DNA of 64,000 bases from Brachionus rotundiformis (Eukaryota; Rotifera; Eurotatoria; Ploima; Brachionidae), in the NCBI GenBank assembly GCA_016802295.1, contig JAESIW010000118.1:1684496-1748495 (forward strand). The letters are read 5' to 3'. This document shows positions 23,405 to 34,601 of this stretch, piece after piece. Each line of letters begins with the position of its first letter. Within the stretch, counting starts at the first letter, position 1. The position numbers were made by a program, and so were the translations under genes. Under the pieces are notes generated by a model that worked only from the letters and a program-made list of their open reading frames with translations, made no database searches and was not told where the DNA came from.

Positions 23405-24865
23405 GTGTGACTTGTCACAAATTTATATGTTAAAATTAATTAAAAGAATAAACCTCGATTTCTGAGACCGAGTATTGATTTGAACCAGCAAAGTAAACTT
23501 GATTATTTAGTTGACAAGAATTAAGACTATTATTTGGATTATTCGTAATAAAGAAACCATTATTAGCACTAAAATGTGGACCATAATTTTGGTCACAATT
23601 GATTTTATTTGTCTTGACTTTTGATTTGTAATTAATACTAAAAATATAAGCAGTGGGATCATTTACTTCAGTATTTCCATTCCAAAACTTCTCAGTATAT
23701 CCACCAAAAATATAATTATTGTTTGATTTTATAATTATTAGTGTTTTTTTGATATTATCACACTTAGAATGAAAATTTTTTGCTACATATCCATCTCTTG
23801 ATCCACGATACAAAAGATTTAACTTAGTTTTGTATGGTAATTGGCAAATATTGAATAAATCTCGTTTTAAATCATTATTATTCAATATTAATGAGTCAAA
23901 ACTTAAATTTGCTAAAAAAATTTCTGGTTCAATTAGACCAATTAAACCTTGAATATTGTAAAACTTAGCTTCCTTTAAAAGTTGATTTCTATCTACTGAT
24001 GAATTCAATTCATATTCACAATCGGTATTTGCCATTCTCAAATAGTCCAGAATACATTCAAAGTATTTTGGATTTCTATCGACAAAAATGGCCTTATTTT
24101 CATCATACCTTGGCTTCACAAATCCATTTATCAATGATTCAAACATATTAGGAGGATACAAAGTGCCTTCTTTATCTTTTATTTGTTTGGTAAGGGTGCT
24201 TTTTAATGTTGAGAACAGTGTACCACCAACATTTAGTTTGAGAATGTCTGATTCTATAGTTTCGTATTTTTTGAATTCTTTTATCATGTTATCATTGTTA
24301 ATCTTTTCATCTTTTATCTTTATTAAAAGTTTATCAGCCAAATCTTTTAAACAATGACTATCTTCCATAATAAAATCAATTCTTTGACTAAATAATTCTT
24401 CAATGTCTTCTAATGTAGACTGATTTTCATTTTTAGAATTGTTAACTTTCTCAAATGAGCCACTAGATGTTCTGTTTTTTAACATTGTTAGTTTTAATTT
24501 GATTTTAATAATATTTTAGTTTAGTAAGTTCAAAATTTTATCTGATCCCTTTTACCAAAAAAAGCTAAAAAATAGTCTAGATGAGTCCATATTTTAATTG
24601 TGATGTTTAAATTATATTCTTGAACAAAAAAAATCTAATTTTATGTTAAGTTTGCATTATAAGCTCATTTCTTGGTATATTAAGTCTTTTCAATAATTGC
24701 TTTTGTAATAAGCGAAGGGGACTGTTATTTTACCAAACCGATAATTTTTTTTTTGCTTTGGCAAAATTTTTCAGCATATTCGTAATTCATCCAAGCATAC
24801 TTAGATTATAAATAAACTTTAAAAACATATTAAAATCTGATTAGTATCCTTATATTTAATTAAAA
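23405..24865 (-). repeat. inverted duplication, left arm
   Basis: This segment, read on the minus strand, matches 39790-41270 read on the plus strand. It covers the whole BTB-TLDc gene, about 25 bp past its stop, and about 375 bp upstream of its start. Shared upstream landmarks include the AAGGATACTAAT and GCTTGGATGAATTAC phrases. The arms are about 15 kb apart. Confidence 0.85.
23436..24485 (-). CDS. BTB/T1 and TLDc domain protein
   Basis: Intronless gene for 349 residues. Residues 1-75 are charged and helical. A BTB/T1 (KCTD-like) domain follows from about residue 78: ILKLNVGGTLFST, FVDRNPKYFECILDYLR and LLKEAKFYNIQGL. The C-terminal half is TLDc-like: NLLYRGSRDGYVAKNFHSKC, YIFGGYTEKFWNG, AYIFSI, and the closing EIEVYSFN. 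BTB-TLDc proteins are thought to be cytosolic; a KCTD-type domain suggests oligomerisation or cullin-3 binding, and TLDc domains are linked to oxidative-stress resistance and V-ATPase binding. The specific role is unknown. A broken copy of this gene lies inverted at 40157-41251. The start is the ATG in CAATGTTAAAAAAC, which the other copy has lost. Confidence 0.88.
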   Translation of the reverse strand: MLKNRTSSGSFEKVNNSKNENQSTLEDIEELFSQRIDFIMEDSHCLKDLADKLLIKIKDEKINNDNMIKEFKKYETIESDILKLNVGGTLFSTLKSTLTKQIKDKEGTLYPPNMFESLINGFVKPRYDENKAIFVDRNPKYFECILDYLRMANTDCEYELNSSVDRNQLLKEAKFYNIQGLIGLIEPEIFLANLSFDSLILNNNDLKRDLFNICQLPYKTKLNLLYRGSRDGYVAKNFHSKCDNIKKTLIIIKSNNNYIFGGYTEKFWNGNTEVNDPTAYIFSINYKSKVKTNKINCDQNYGPHFSANNGFFITNNPNNSLNSCQLNNQVYFAGSNQYSVSEIEVYSFN

Positions 24866-25528
24866 AATTAAAAAAATAATTATTTTCAAAATTGCGTTTT
24901 TTATTATTAAATAAAATTGTAGTGCTGAAAACTTCAACCAAAGTTATAAAATAATTCATTGTCTTGATTAAATGATTAAATCAATCAGCTAAGTATTTTT
25001 GAAAATTTACTATTGCTATCATGCAATATCCTAAGCAGTAAACCTTAAGATTAATACAATACCAACTTGAACCAAAGGCCAAAGAAGGCCGCAAAGCTTA
25101 AGCAAAAAGTTGTTTGGTACGACGAGATTGAGAGAAAATTATTTGATTGATTTTTTCTAATATATTTGATCTTAAAGTAAATAAAATAAACATATATATT
25201 TATTATTTTCTACTTCTTTTTTACAATAAATATTTTAAACAACAATTAAGTAATTTTATAATCACAGGTAATTGACAGACCTATCTAAGCCCTTTCTAAC
25301 CTCATTTATTCTTTGAAATTTTTAAATAAAAAGCAAATGTTAAATAATTAATATTTAACTCGTTCAAAACTATAAAATTTGATAAAAGAATTTTCATGAA
25401 AATTATCATTAGCATTAAAATATTTTGTTGTGTTGTCCTTTTTACTAGTCATTTTTATAACAAAATATTTAAATAAAGCGCTAAACTTTTGAATGTTCAC
25501 TCAATTGTTATCTATTCATCATTCATGA
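24866..25528. other. intergenic stretch
   Basis: AT-rich DNA between the left duplication arm and the tRNA pair. No feature is seen. Confidence 0.5.
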
Positions 25529-25620
25529 GCCTCAATAGCGCAGTCGGTAGCGCGTCAGTCTCATAATCTAATAATTAAAGAGTAATCTGGAGGTCGTGAG
25601 TTCGATCCTCACTTGGGGCA
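25529..25620 (+). tRNA. tRNA-Met (CAU) with intron, copy 2
   Basis: Identical over its 92 nt, intron included, to the copy at 5967-6058. It is followed by a T-run (ATTTTTTAC) that can terminate RNA polymerase III. It is divergent from nothing and faces the third copy, 62 bp away, tail to tail. Confidence 0.95.
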
Positions 25621-25682
25621 ATAATTTTTTACTTTTTTAATTAATTAAAAAATAAAAATTTATAATAACTAAAAAAAGAATT

Positions 25683-25774
25683 TGCCCCAAGTGAGGATCG
25701 AACTCACGACCTCCAGATAACTCTTTAATTATTAGATTATGAGACTGACGCGCTACCGACTGCGCTATTGAGGC
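25683..25774 (-). tRNA. tRNA-Met (CAU) with intron, copy 3, inverted
   Basis: Same gene on the opposite strand. It differs from the other two copies only by one A-to-T change inside the intron (AAAGAGTTATCTGG instead of AAAGAGTAATCTGG), so the mature tRNA is identical. Its 3' end faces copy 2 across a 62-bp AT-rich spacer. Confidence 0.95.
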
Positions 25775-26008
25775 TTGATTTATTCTATTAAATTTTATGT
25801 TATATATATTTTTTAAAAAATGATATTTTTAAATTATCATACAGACCATAAATTAGTTAAGAACAAGAAAAATCAAATTTTGAAAAGTCTAAATTAAATT
25901 AAAATAATTTTATAGTCAAAAATAGATAAAAAATTTAACAGATAACAAAAAATACTACCAAAAGATATGATTTTTAATATATAAAATATAAAACTCATAA
26001 GATTTGAA

Positions 26009-28086
26009 ATGGCTAGCAACGACGACCATAATACCTCTGATAATAACAACAACCCGGTCAATGAATCGTCTTATCATGTAAACTTTTAATGATAATTAAA
26101 CAAAAAAAATACTTATTTTGTATCTTACAGATAAAGTTGGTAAGTTTTGAAGACAGTCAAATCGACCACTTTATACCATACTCGTCACCTTCCATTCTCT
26201 ATTGGCAAACAAACAAAAAATCAGGTCGAAACTTTTACTCAGATGTCACTGACATTGAGGCCAAGAGAGGAAACTCATCCAATTCAGATTTGACCACCTC
26301 AAAGATCGAACAGATTCCGTCAGGCATGTGACTAATTAATTAATTAAGTTCATTCTTAGACTTGTAATCTTTTTTACCTTCAGAAGATACACACGAGTTT
26401 CAGACAGAAAAAAAGAAAATAGAAATTAACCAGACCAATTCTGACCAAAGAATCAACTTGCTAAACACGTCCAAAATAGCACCTCTGTCATCTAAAGTAA
26501 CAGTTCCAACTTGTTTAAATAATTTTATAAACTTTTATACAAAAAAGAGTGACTTAGCTAGTTTGGAAATATCCAATTTGACTCACAAACCAGAATTAAA
26601 TAAATCTATAACATTGACTAGTTTGGAAACTAATGTCCAAAAAAAGCTCCAATTTTTGGACATAAGTGAACGTGAGACAGCAAAGTCTGATTTAACAAGC
26701 CACGATAATACTGGTGAAATTTTGCTTGAACTTTCTTGTGAAACAGAAATGGACCAAGCTGAGGAAAATTCTGAACCAACTCTTTGCCAATCTACATTTG
26801 ACTCCGAGCTCAATTATTACAAACTAATTGACATTAAATTGGATGAGATGAGACAAAAAAAGATCGAACTGCTTAAAAAAGATAACACCAAATCTAAAAA
26901 TGCTCCAATTGCTTGGGAAATTTCGGCCAGTCCGAATGTAAGCGAAAAAGAAAACTCATCTGTATCCAAAAGTTGTGAGATGTCCACACAAACCAGCTTT
27001 GTGGAAGTCAAACAAAGAAAAAAAATTCTAAACGAGTCAAACAAGTCACCGCTAAGTCAATTGAGGTTCGACATGGTTCAGCAGAAAAAATTCAAGACCA
27101 TGATCGAAGCACAAAAGCACGAAAAAAGGTACAAAGAACTTGAGCTGTTGGCAAAAATTGAAAGACTACAGGCACAAAGGTTAAAAAAGCTGATCATGGA
27201 AAATACCACTGATGAGACCACATTGATTGATAATTCTTATTTTCACTCAACAAACCTTAATGACAACTCTGTTGACAGTACCAAGTTGGGAAATTTTGTT
27301 AAAAAATTTGAGGACAAAGACCGTAGAAAATCGGAATTGGTTCGGTCAACTTTTTCTAAAAATATTGAAGATTGGTCATTGATTTCTGAATGTGATTCGG
27401 TGTTAAGCAATTCAAACAGCATGAGATTAAGTCTGAATTCGAAAAAATCCCAAGTTGAAGTGGTCAATTTGAATAAAATACAAGACAGACCAAAGGGGAT
27501 AAAGATAGTGAAAGAGAACGAAATTAGAAAGGTGTCTAGTGACAGCCAGCAAATCAAACCAAATTTTAACAAAAGGGAGTATTTTTCTGATTTAAGCAAC
27601 AAGATAAAGATGGTCCAATCTGAACCAATATTGAAAAAAAAAGATGATAATTTGTCCAGTTTTTCTGCCATGAGTCTTCAAGATGCGTTCTTAATTTTTA
27701 AAAAGGACCTGATTGAGAGATCAAACAAAAGGCTGAGAAACATTGAAGAAAGAGCTCAAATGCGTAGACTTCAGGCCGAATATGACCGAAAACAGGCTCA
27801 AATGAATCTGAAATTAAAGGAAGTGGAAAAAAAATTTCAGGTTAAGTGTAAGCCCAAGGTTGAAATTCCGCGCAAAAGAGCCATGTCAAGTCAGGAGATA
27901 AGATTTTTGACCAAGAAAAATTATGAAAAACTACCTGAAGTTAAACAAAAACAGCAAAAAGAACGCTTAGAACAAAACAAAAAATTAAATTTAATTAAAT
28001 CCTCAATCTACAGGAAAACTATACAGCAACATGTACTCACTAAAGGGCCTAATTTTGGCCTTAATTTTAAAGCACTTAAAAATTAA
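26009..28086 (+). CDS. ALMS-motif centriolar-type protein
   Basis: Three exons (26009-26077, 26131-26323, 26384-28086) join to 654 residues. The C-terminal 130 residues form an ALMS motif, as found in ALMS1, CEP295 and C10orf90. It contains SLQDAFLIFKKDLIERSNKR, LRNIEERAQMRRLQAEYDRK, EIPRKRAMSSQEI, NYEKLPEVKQKQQKERLEQ and SSIYRKTIQQHVL. In known proteins this motif targets the centriole or centrosome. The rest is Ser/Lys/Glu-rich with a coiled-coil stretch near HEKRYKELELLAKIERLQAQ. Only phase analysis joins exons 2 and 3: the sole junction that avoids a stop is a GC-AG intron with donor TCAG/GCATGT at 26324. At 654 residues it is nearer C10orf90 in size than ALMS1 or CEP295, and I cannot choose an orthologue. 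Confidence 0.8.
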
Positions 28087-28754
28087 AATCAACTTTGAAG
28101 ATAATTTCTTTTTACATTCATTATAAATATGTATAAAAAATCCACTAAGTGATTTTTAATTAATCAATCTTGTATAATGTAATTTTTTCAAATAAAGTAC
28201 TTCATTTTATTTCATTTTTATTTAATCTATTATTTAATTAATTTGTGCTATTATTGACTTGGTTTAGAATCTCAATTTGTCTCTAAATACCCAACCAAGC
28301 TGGCATATATGTAGTGCTATGCATTTTCAGATTAATTATAATACCAGTGTCATATCATTTATACTCTAAGATAAGATTGTTTAAAATTTGAAATAAAATT
28401 TGCTATTGATAATCATAAACTTTAAATAATATTGAACAAGATAAAATTAAAACTTTTAAACTTGGTAAAAATATGAAAAAGATAACTTGCGACATACAAT
28501 TTTTAAAATTTTTTTAATATTTTATTCAAAAAATAGAAAATATTGTTTCAAAAAACATTGATTGTTGTAATTTAAGATAAAAATCAAAGATCATCTCTTA
28601 TGCCAAACTATATCGACCTTTAAAAGTTACCTAAGCACTTTCAAATGGCAACCTGTTTCTAATTAATTAAATAAATGAAAATTTATCAATAAATATTTTA
28701 TTAACATTTAGTTTATTTACAAAATCAAGTGTAAAAATAGAACAATAAATTTAA
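28087..28754. other. intergenic stretch between converging genes
   Basis: Contains 3' UTRs of the ALMS-motif gene (AATAAAG near 28191) and of the Ig receptor. Nothing else is seen. Confidence 0.5.
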
Positions 28755-31700
28755 TTAAACAAGTATTCCGACTAATTTATCATCATCAACATCTAGGCTC
28801 TCATTAGCAAAAAGTCTAGTCTTTTCAATATCCATGGATCTTTTGTTGGCAGCAGCTAAATCCTGATTTGGCAAATTGTCATATGTATCATTGCTCTTTC
28901 TAGAATATTTATTTCTATTTGTTTTTTTGACTCCGAAGCTATTCATATCCTTTGATTTGTAAGGCTGATTGTCATACAAACTGTTCGGTTTATCAACCGA
29001 TATACCACTGTAAATATCATCGTTGAGCAAATCAATCGAATTGGCATTGCCATACCAAATGTTTGCTTTTTCAATGCTATAACCTCGATTTGATCTGAGA
29101 GTATTTGAATTTGAGCTTGGTCTTGACTGACGTCTCACTTTATCTTCTGGCTCATCTGGCAAAAACAAAATAGCACTTCAGTTAATTTGATTATTATTAT
29201 TATTCTAAATTACTTGGACGATTTTTGTTTAAATCCATATAATTTTCGCTATCAGTCTCAGTTGTTTCGACAATATATGAATCTGAAGCGTAAAATATGT
29301 CTATATAGAAAAAAATAATTAATTATTTGATAAAAATTTTTTTATTTTTAAAATGCCTTTTAATTTTTCAGTTGATTTTCGTTTTGATTTTGGTGACATG
29401 TCCAAATCTTGGATATCTTAAATGAAAAATTTGTAATTAGTAATTAAGCCAGAATGAGGTAATCTCTCACTATTAATTAATGATGGAGATCGTATCGAAG
29501 CTTTGATAGAGGCCAGTTTTGTATAAGAACTTTTTTTATAGTTTTTGTTATCATATATGCCTTCATTTTCGCTTGAATTACTCAGTGATGGTGAATGTAA
29601 ATTCTGGTTCTCTGTCAAAAGATTAACAATATTATTTAAATAACTAAAACAAAACTTTTACCATTGGATAAATCTTTTTTTTGCAAATAATCCGCGCTAT
29701 AATTAGATTGATGCGAATTGTACTTGTAATGATTGGAATAATTGGGACTAGATGCATCCGAAATGTGGTATTTGGATGAAGTTTGGCTCTTGCACTTGGC
29801 AAAAAAGCAATAGATCATACATGAAGATGCCATTACCAAAGCTATTAAGCCAATGTATAAAGTAGTCTTTGAACCAACTTTAATTGAAGATCTTTCAAGA
29901 TTTTTCATATTTTTAATTAAAAATTCTTTATTTTCTATGACTATTTTGGACGGTTTGTCTTTGTTGTTTCCGTATCTATTTGATGAATAGATAAAAAACT
30001 CATTCATATGCTCCTCTAGAATAAAGTTTGATATGAGAAATGAGCACGAGTCTCGCTTCCGGGCATACTCCACCAGAGCTCCATTGGGCTTTTTTTTAAG
30101 CAAATAAAAATAGACATCTGGATCGCCTTGGTGAAAGCCAGGTTTGCATTCAATAATAATAGTCTTGTTATTTTCTTTGTGATAGCAATCATGAGGTGGA
30201 TTTGGCGGACCGCCTAGCTCTACTCGAATTGTGCACTCGCCTAAGTCAAAGCCATTCGAGGCCAGGCATTTTATTTCTCCAAAATCATTCTCAGTCTTCG
30301 GAGTCCAATTTATCCTACTCACCAAACCATTGGTCCGGCTTCGTTCTTTGACCGGATTTTTGGTATTCATAAAACTCCAACTAAAGTCAAATGACAATGG
30401 ATTTGCTTCTGTCATGTGACATTCAAGCTCAATAGACTGATTGATACCAGTGTTGTAGACCAATTTCTGGCTACGGTCACATTTAGGCCCATCTTTTAGA
30501 AAACATGGTTTAAAATATTTTATTAGTAATAAATTTTTTGCTTGTTTAATTTCAAAATTAGTTAAAGTTTTCATTTCTTGATTAACAAGAATTTTTTTTT
30601 AATTAAAAAAACATTATTAAAATTAGTTCAATCAAGTTAATAGATATTAATTTAATGCTTTTTATAGATTTTGGTTTTTAAGTAACCTAATAGCTTTTAT
30701 TAACCTATAATTCAATTTATTTCTTAAAAAAATAATCTCGTTTAGAAGAATTTTATCAATTTTTAATATTAAAATGTATCAAATCTATTTGATTGATCTC
30801 TTAATACACTAAGACATAAGTAAAAAAGAATATTTGATTAGGAAAAAGCTTACGAATGGAATAAAAAACTATCTATAAATATCAAGTTCCATTAAATTAT
30901 CAATCTCAACTAATAAAGCTAATAATTAAATAAACAAACTTACATAACACATTTAGAACTTTACGAGTCTCCCATTTTTCGTTCATTGCTTGATTTTCAG
31001 CAATACATGATATATACTTATGATTATCATACCGAGTAGGTGAATATTTGCTTTTTGAGCTACTTTTTAGCGTCATATCACCATTTTGGTTAACAAAATG
31101 AGCAAAAGATTCCAAATGTTTATTATCGAGGGAATCATAGATGTAATTTTCATTATTGTAAGTCTCAAATTGTTGATAATTGGAATTTTTAAGCAACCAA
31201 ATGCTCAAATTTGCCGCTGGTTTGGAGCTTTCAACTGAACATGTGACCAAAAGCTGGTCATTTTCGCGAATAGTGACCATATTCGGTGTGCCGTACTTGT
31301 TCTTCAATTTGTTACTTTCATAATCATTGTCACTTGTTTCACCAAAATATTTTGACTCAGATTCAAATTTTAAACTAAGCTCCTTAATTGGGGCTATCGA
31401 AAAAATAAAATGATAAAAAAATTTCAATTAAAAATTTTTTTTATTTTTATTACATTGTACAAAAACATAATAAACTTGATCTTTTTGAGTGCTGAACTCT
31501 TTGCATGTGTATTTGCCTTCGTCAGATATGTCAATGCCTGAAATTTGGAGAAATTGGTCACTGTTCGAATTGGTCGTAAGCTGCATTTTGTTTTGGTTAT
31601 TTTGCCTAATAGCGCCCTTGCGAGTAACAATAATTTTTTCTGTTTGGTAACTTTTGAATATGCCATTGTGATCGTAGGACACGTCTGCCTTTGACCATGT

Positions 31701-31922
31701 TGGATTGAGCCGAAAAGAGCTAGTTGTTGATATGAGTGAACGGATTTTGAAGTAATCGTCGCTGTTTAATTGAAAACTACAGTTGAGTATGATGGTTTTG
31801 CCAACCGAAGTGGTAACATTGGTTACAAGACTAGACTTGGCTGAAGTAAAAAAACCTTCGAGCTCATAACTCCGGGCAATACAGATACAAATTAGAATTG
31901 AATAAAAAATCCTATTTAACAT
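28755..31922 (-). CDS. sidestep-like Ig transmembrane receptor
   Basis: Seven exons (31454-31922, 30944-31393, 29662-30492, 29471-29611, 29357-29416, 29214-29300, 28755-29155) join to 812 residues. A signal peptide (RIFYSILICICIARSYE) leads into a V-type Ig domain (TIILNCSFQ...SDEGKYTCKEF). A second Ig domain (LLVTCSVESS...YISCIAENQ) and a third (SIELECHMTEANP...GEIKCLASNGF) follow. Next comes a fibronectin-III-like module opening GPPNPPHDCYH and ENNKTIIIECKPGFHQGDP, a pattern I associate with sidestep and nephrin-group receptors. One transmembrane helix (LYIGLIALVMASSCMIYCFF) precedes a long Ser/Asn/Tyr-rich cytoplasmic tail with repeated Tyr motifs such as GIYDN, NSLYDNQPY and DTYDNLP, ending GILV, a possible class II PDZ ligand. 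The fifth exon needs a GC-AG intron (donor AAAG/GCATTT at 29356). It is probably a neuronal guidance or adhesion receptor; orthology is uncertain. Confidence 0.82.
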
Positions 31923-33260
31923 GATCGATCAATTGTCATTGCTAAAAGAAAAACTAAATTTCATATCTAAACATATATTTATTGGCTTAAAAGCTATAAA
32001 AATAATAAAGGTATTTAAAAGTACTAGTTTACAATCAAATATCAATTTTCAGTAGAAAATTTATTAGATTAGATTGAGTATAAAACTAGGTGCAATGGAA
32101 TTTTTGATAAATAACTTAATCAGTAGTTTAAATTGATTGAATTTTTGAGTGCCTTATCAATTTCAGAAAGGCACTCGAAACAAGTTTTAAAACCTGATTA
32201 TGCCATTTGATATTGAATTGACTTATAGTCTATATATATAGAATCCTGCTAAATTAGATCTTAGAAAAACTAACTAACTTGTATCTAAAGTTGAAACTTA
32301 ATCCAAGTTATCCATATTTGACGTCTGGAACCATACAAAATAAACTCAAGAGCTCTCTAAGTAAATATTTATGAAAGTTTAATTTTAATAATTAATTTAA
32401 TATTAAAATATATATAAATATATTTTTTTCAAAATGAGATTTCAAAATTATTATTCACCTTATCTTGTTGATAAATTGCCCAATTTTGTGATAAAAATGG
32501 CTAAAATACTTGATAGTATTTTTATTATTATTATTTTTTTTTTGATTTAAAGTAATTAGTTTATAAGAAACATAATCAAAAACGCAAAAAAAATTACTAA
32601 TTAAAATTAAATTTTTTAGTTCTAGGATATTCAATAATTCCTAATTAGTAAAGCGAATATTAGCCTTTATTGGATTATTCAATAAATACTCAACAACAAA
32701 AATAACCTTGGGTTGTGTGAAGCATGAAAAAGGCACCCTAGGACACTTGTTAATTATAGATCACGAAATATAACAAATCCTTTACAAATTTTACGGTTTT
32801 TTAATTTTTCCAAAAAATTGTCAGCTGCTTTTTTCTTTCACCTAGGATTAGAGCAATTGTCAAATGACTAGGATTTAAATTTTTAATTAAAATTAGATTT
32901 TTTTTCTCTATTTCTTATTTTTGTTTTACTCTATTCTAAATTATTTATTTAATGATTAACTCAACTAATGAATTAAGAAATCCTAAGAATTGTGTTGAAA
33001 TTGATTGTGATCGCGTTTTAACTGGAACATGAAAATTTAAAATTAATTTCGTGTTTTTGTTTCGTTCTTTGAGAAAAAAAAAAAGAAAAAAAATATATTT
33101 ATATATATAAAATTTGTATATATTAAAAATAATAAAAAAGGCCCTAAATTTAATCTCTTTTCTAGCCTTAGAAATAAATTTAATTAGAATTTAAAAAAAT
33201 ATTTTCTTGTTTCTTGGAAAAACAAGAAAAAAGCGTGTGATTACGCGATGAATTAGTTCC
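31923..33260. other. gene-free stretch
   Basis: Promoter side of the Ig receptor and AT-rich DNA, with a purine-rich A/G run followed by an AT repeat near 33070-33120. No coding frame is seen. Confidence 0.45.
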
Positions 33261-33316
33261 AGCCGAGCGAGGTGTAATAGGCCGCGGAGATTATTGCTCA
33301 GGCCACTAGCTCGGCT
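33261..33316. ncRNA. GC-rich hairpin, candidate structured RNA
   Basis: Eight perfectly complementary bases, AGCCGAGC at 33261-33268 and GCTCGGCT at 33309-33316, enclose an inner GGCC/GGCC pair (33280-33283 with 33301-33304). The surrounding 33230-33430 is clearly richer in GC than the AT-rich DNA on both sides and has no long reading frame. It is not a tRNA. A structured RNA, a transposon end or a regulatory island are all possible. Strand is unknown. Confidence 0.25.
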
Positions 33317-34601
33317 TATCTATTATCAGATATGGAAGTCTAAGGAAGCAAATATTTGATTTGGCGGGCGGAACAAAGTCCTACAAGTTTGTCGATGAGA
33401 GCGACTGGCTATTTGTCTAACATCACGTTATGTGACCACTCAATTAATAAATCTCATTAATATTTTTATTATTTATAGCAAAAAAAAATCAAAACTAAAT
33501 CAATTTCTGGAAAACATTTTTCAAACAATTGAAAAAGCAGGAAGTTTTGCTCAAATTGCAGCTAGTACTAGTTGCTAAGTAATTTTCAAGTCTCTCTAAA
33601 AGTTTAATTAATCTAAGTGACAATTTGGTTGAAATATTAAAAAAGACATAGTCAATTTGTAATCAGCATAAAAGACACTTGAAATATTTACTCTAATTTT
33701 GCCAGAATGACAGGCACTTGAAATTTATCCGCTATTTCCAATAACTCTTTCTAGACAAATCTTAATTTAGCTAAACAAAAAAAGCTTAATAATAATAAAA
33801 ATAATAAATTGTTGTTGTCATCGGCTTTTCCTAGAATCTGTCGGATGCCAAATAGAAATAAATTTGATTACTAAACCAAAAAAAAACTCTCTTTATTTTG
33901 TTTATTCCTGGCAAAGTTTAGATAAAATTTGTTTATCTGTGAAAAAAAATACAACACTTTGTTCAAATAAACCTTTTCAAGGAAGTACTGGTTTTAGATA
34001 CCAAGGATTACAATTAAGCGCTAACAACTGCTGCACCTCAAACTGTTTACTTAGCAAGACCAAATATTGACTGCTCTAATTGCTTAGAAACTTTATCTAG
34101 CTCTTAAGTTTTTTTTATTTTTATTTTTTTTCTTTTTAAAATTTATGTTTTATTTAATTAATTTTTGTTAATAATGGCTTAGTGGCTTCTTAAGATCTGT
34201 TTTCTCGACCTGTTTAAAATTTAGCCAAGAGTGCTAAAAATACAATTTAAAAATTTTTTTCTTCTAAAACAATGTTTATTTGTTCCAGTTTTTTTTCTTA
34301 ATGAGTCATGTTAATTGAATTTTGGAAGGCTGGTGATCGAGTAATTAAAATTTACAACAAAATTAAAAAAATTTAAATTAACTGCTTTAAAGTAAAGAAA
34401 AGAAAATTATTTATTTTATTCAGGTAAAAAAATGGTATCGATAAAATGATACCACTTTTGAGCCCCCATTCAAAGCAGAATATCCAAGTTTTGTGCAGCT
34501 AGTTTTTCAATTAAGTTATTTCTTTTGGCCAATTGTTAAAAAATTTGCTCATCAAGCAAGAAGTGCCCTTAAGCTTCCTTAATTATTCTCTATATTGATT
34601 T
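33317..34601. other. mostly featureless stretch
   Basis: Apart from the possible cysteine-rich exon at 33864-34070, listed separately, I see only AT-rich DNA. Confidence 0.4.
33864..34070 (+). CDS. possible terminal exon, cysteine-rich (Ly6-like?)
   Basis: A 68-codon frame ends at a TGA at 34068. Its second half reads DKICLSVKK, then LCSNKPFQG, then LSANNCCTSNCLLS. The CC-x3-C spacing recalls the CCxxxxCN end of Ly6/three-finger proteins. A usable acceptor (GTTTAG) lies just before DKIC, so this could be a last exon rather than a whole gene. No upstream exon with a signal peptide was found, so confidence is low. Confidence 0.2.
   Translation: MITKPKKNSLYFVYSWQSLDKICLSVKKNTTLCSNKPFQGSTGFRYQGLQLSANNCCTSNCLLSKTKY

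Noticed and set aside
31424..31666. 80-codon minus-strand ORF overlapping the first Ig exon
   Set aside because: It is a shifted frame of the V-type Ig domain, whose cysteines and signal peptide lie in the other frame.
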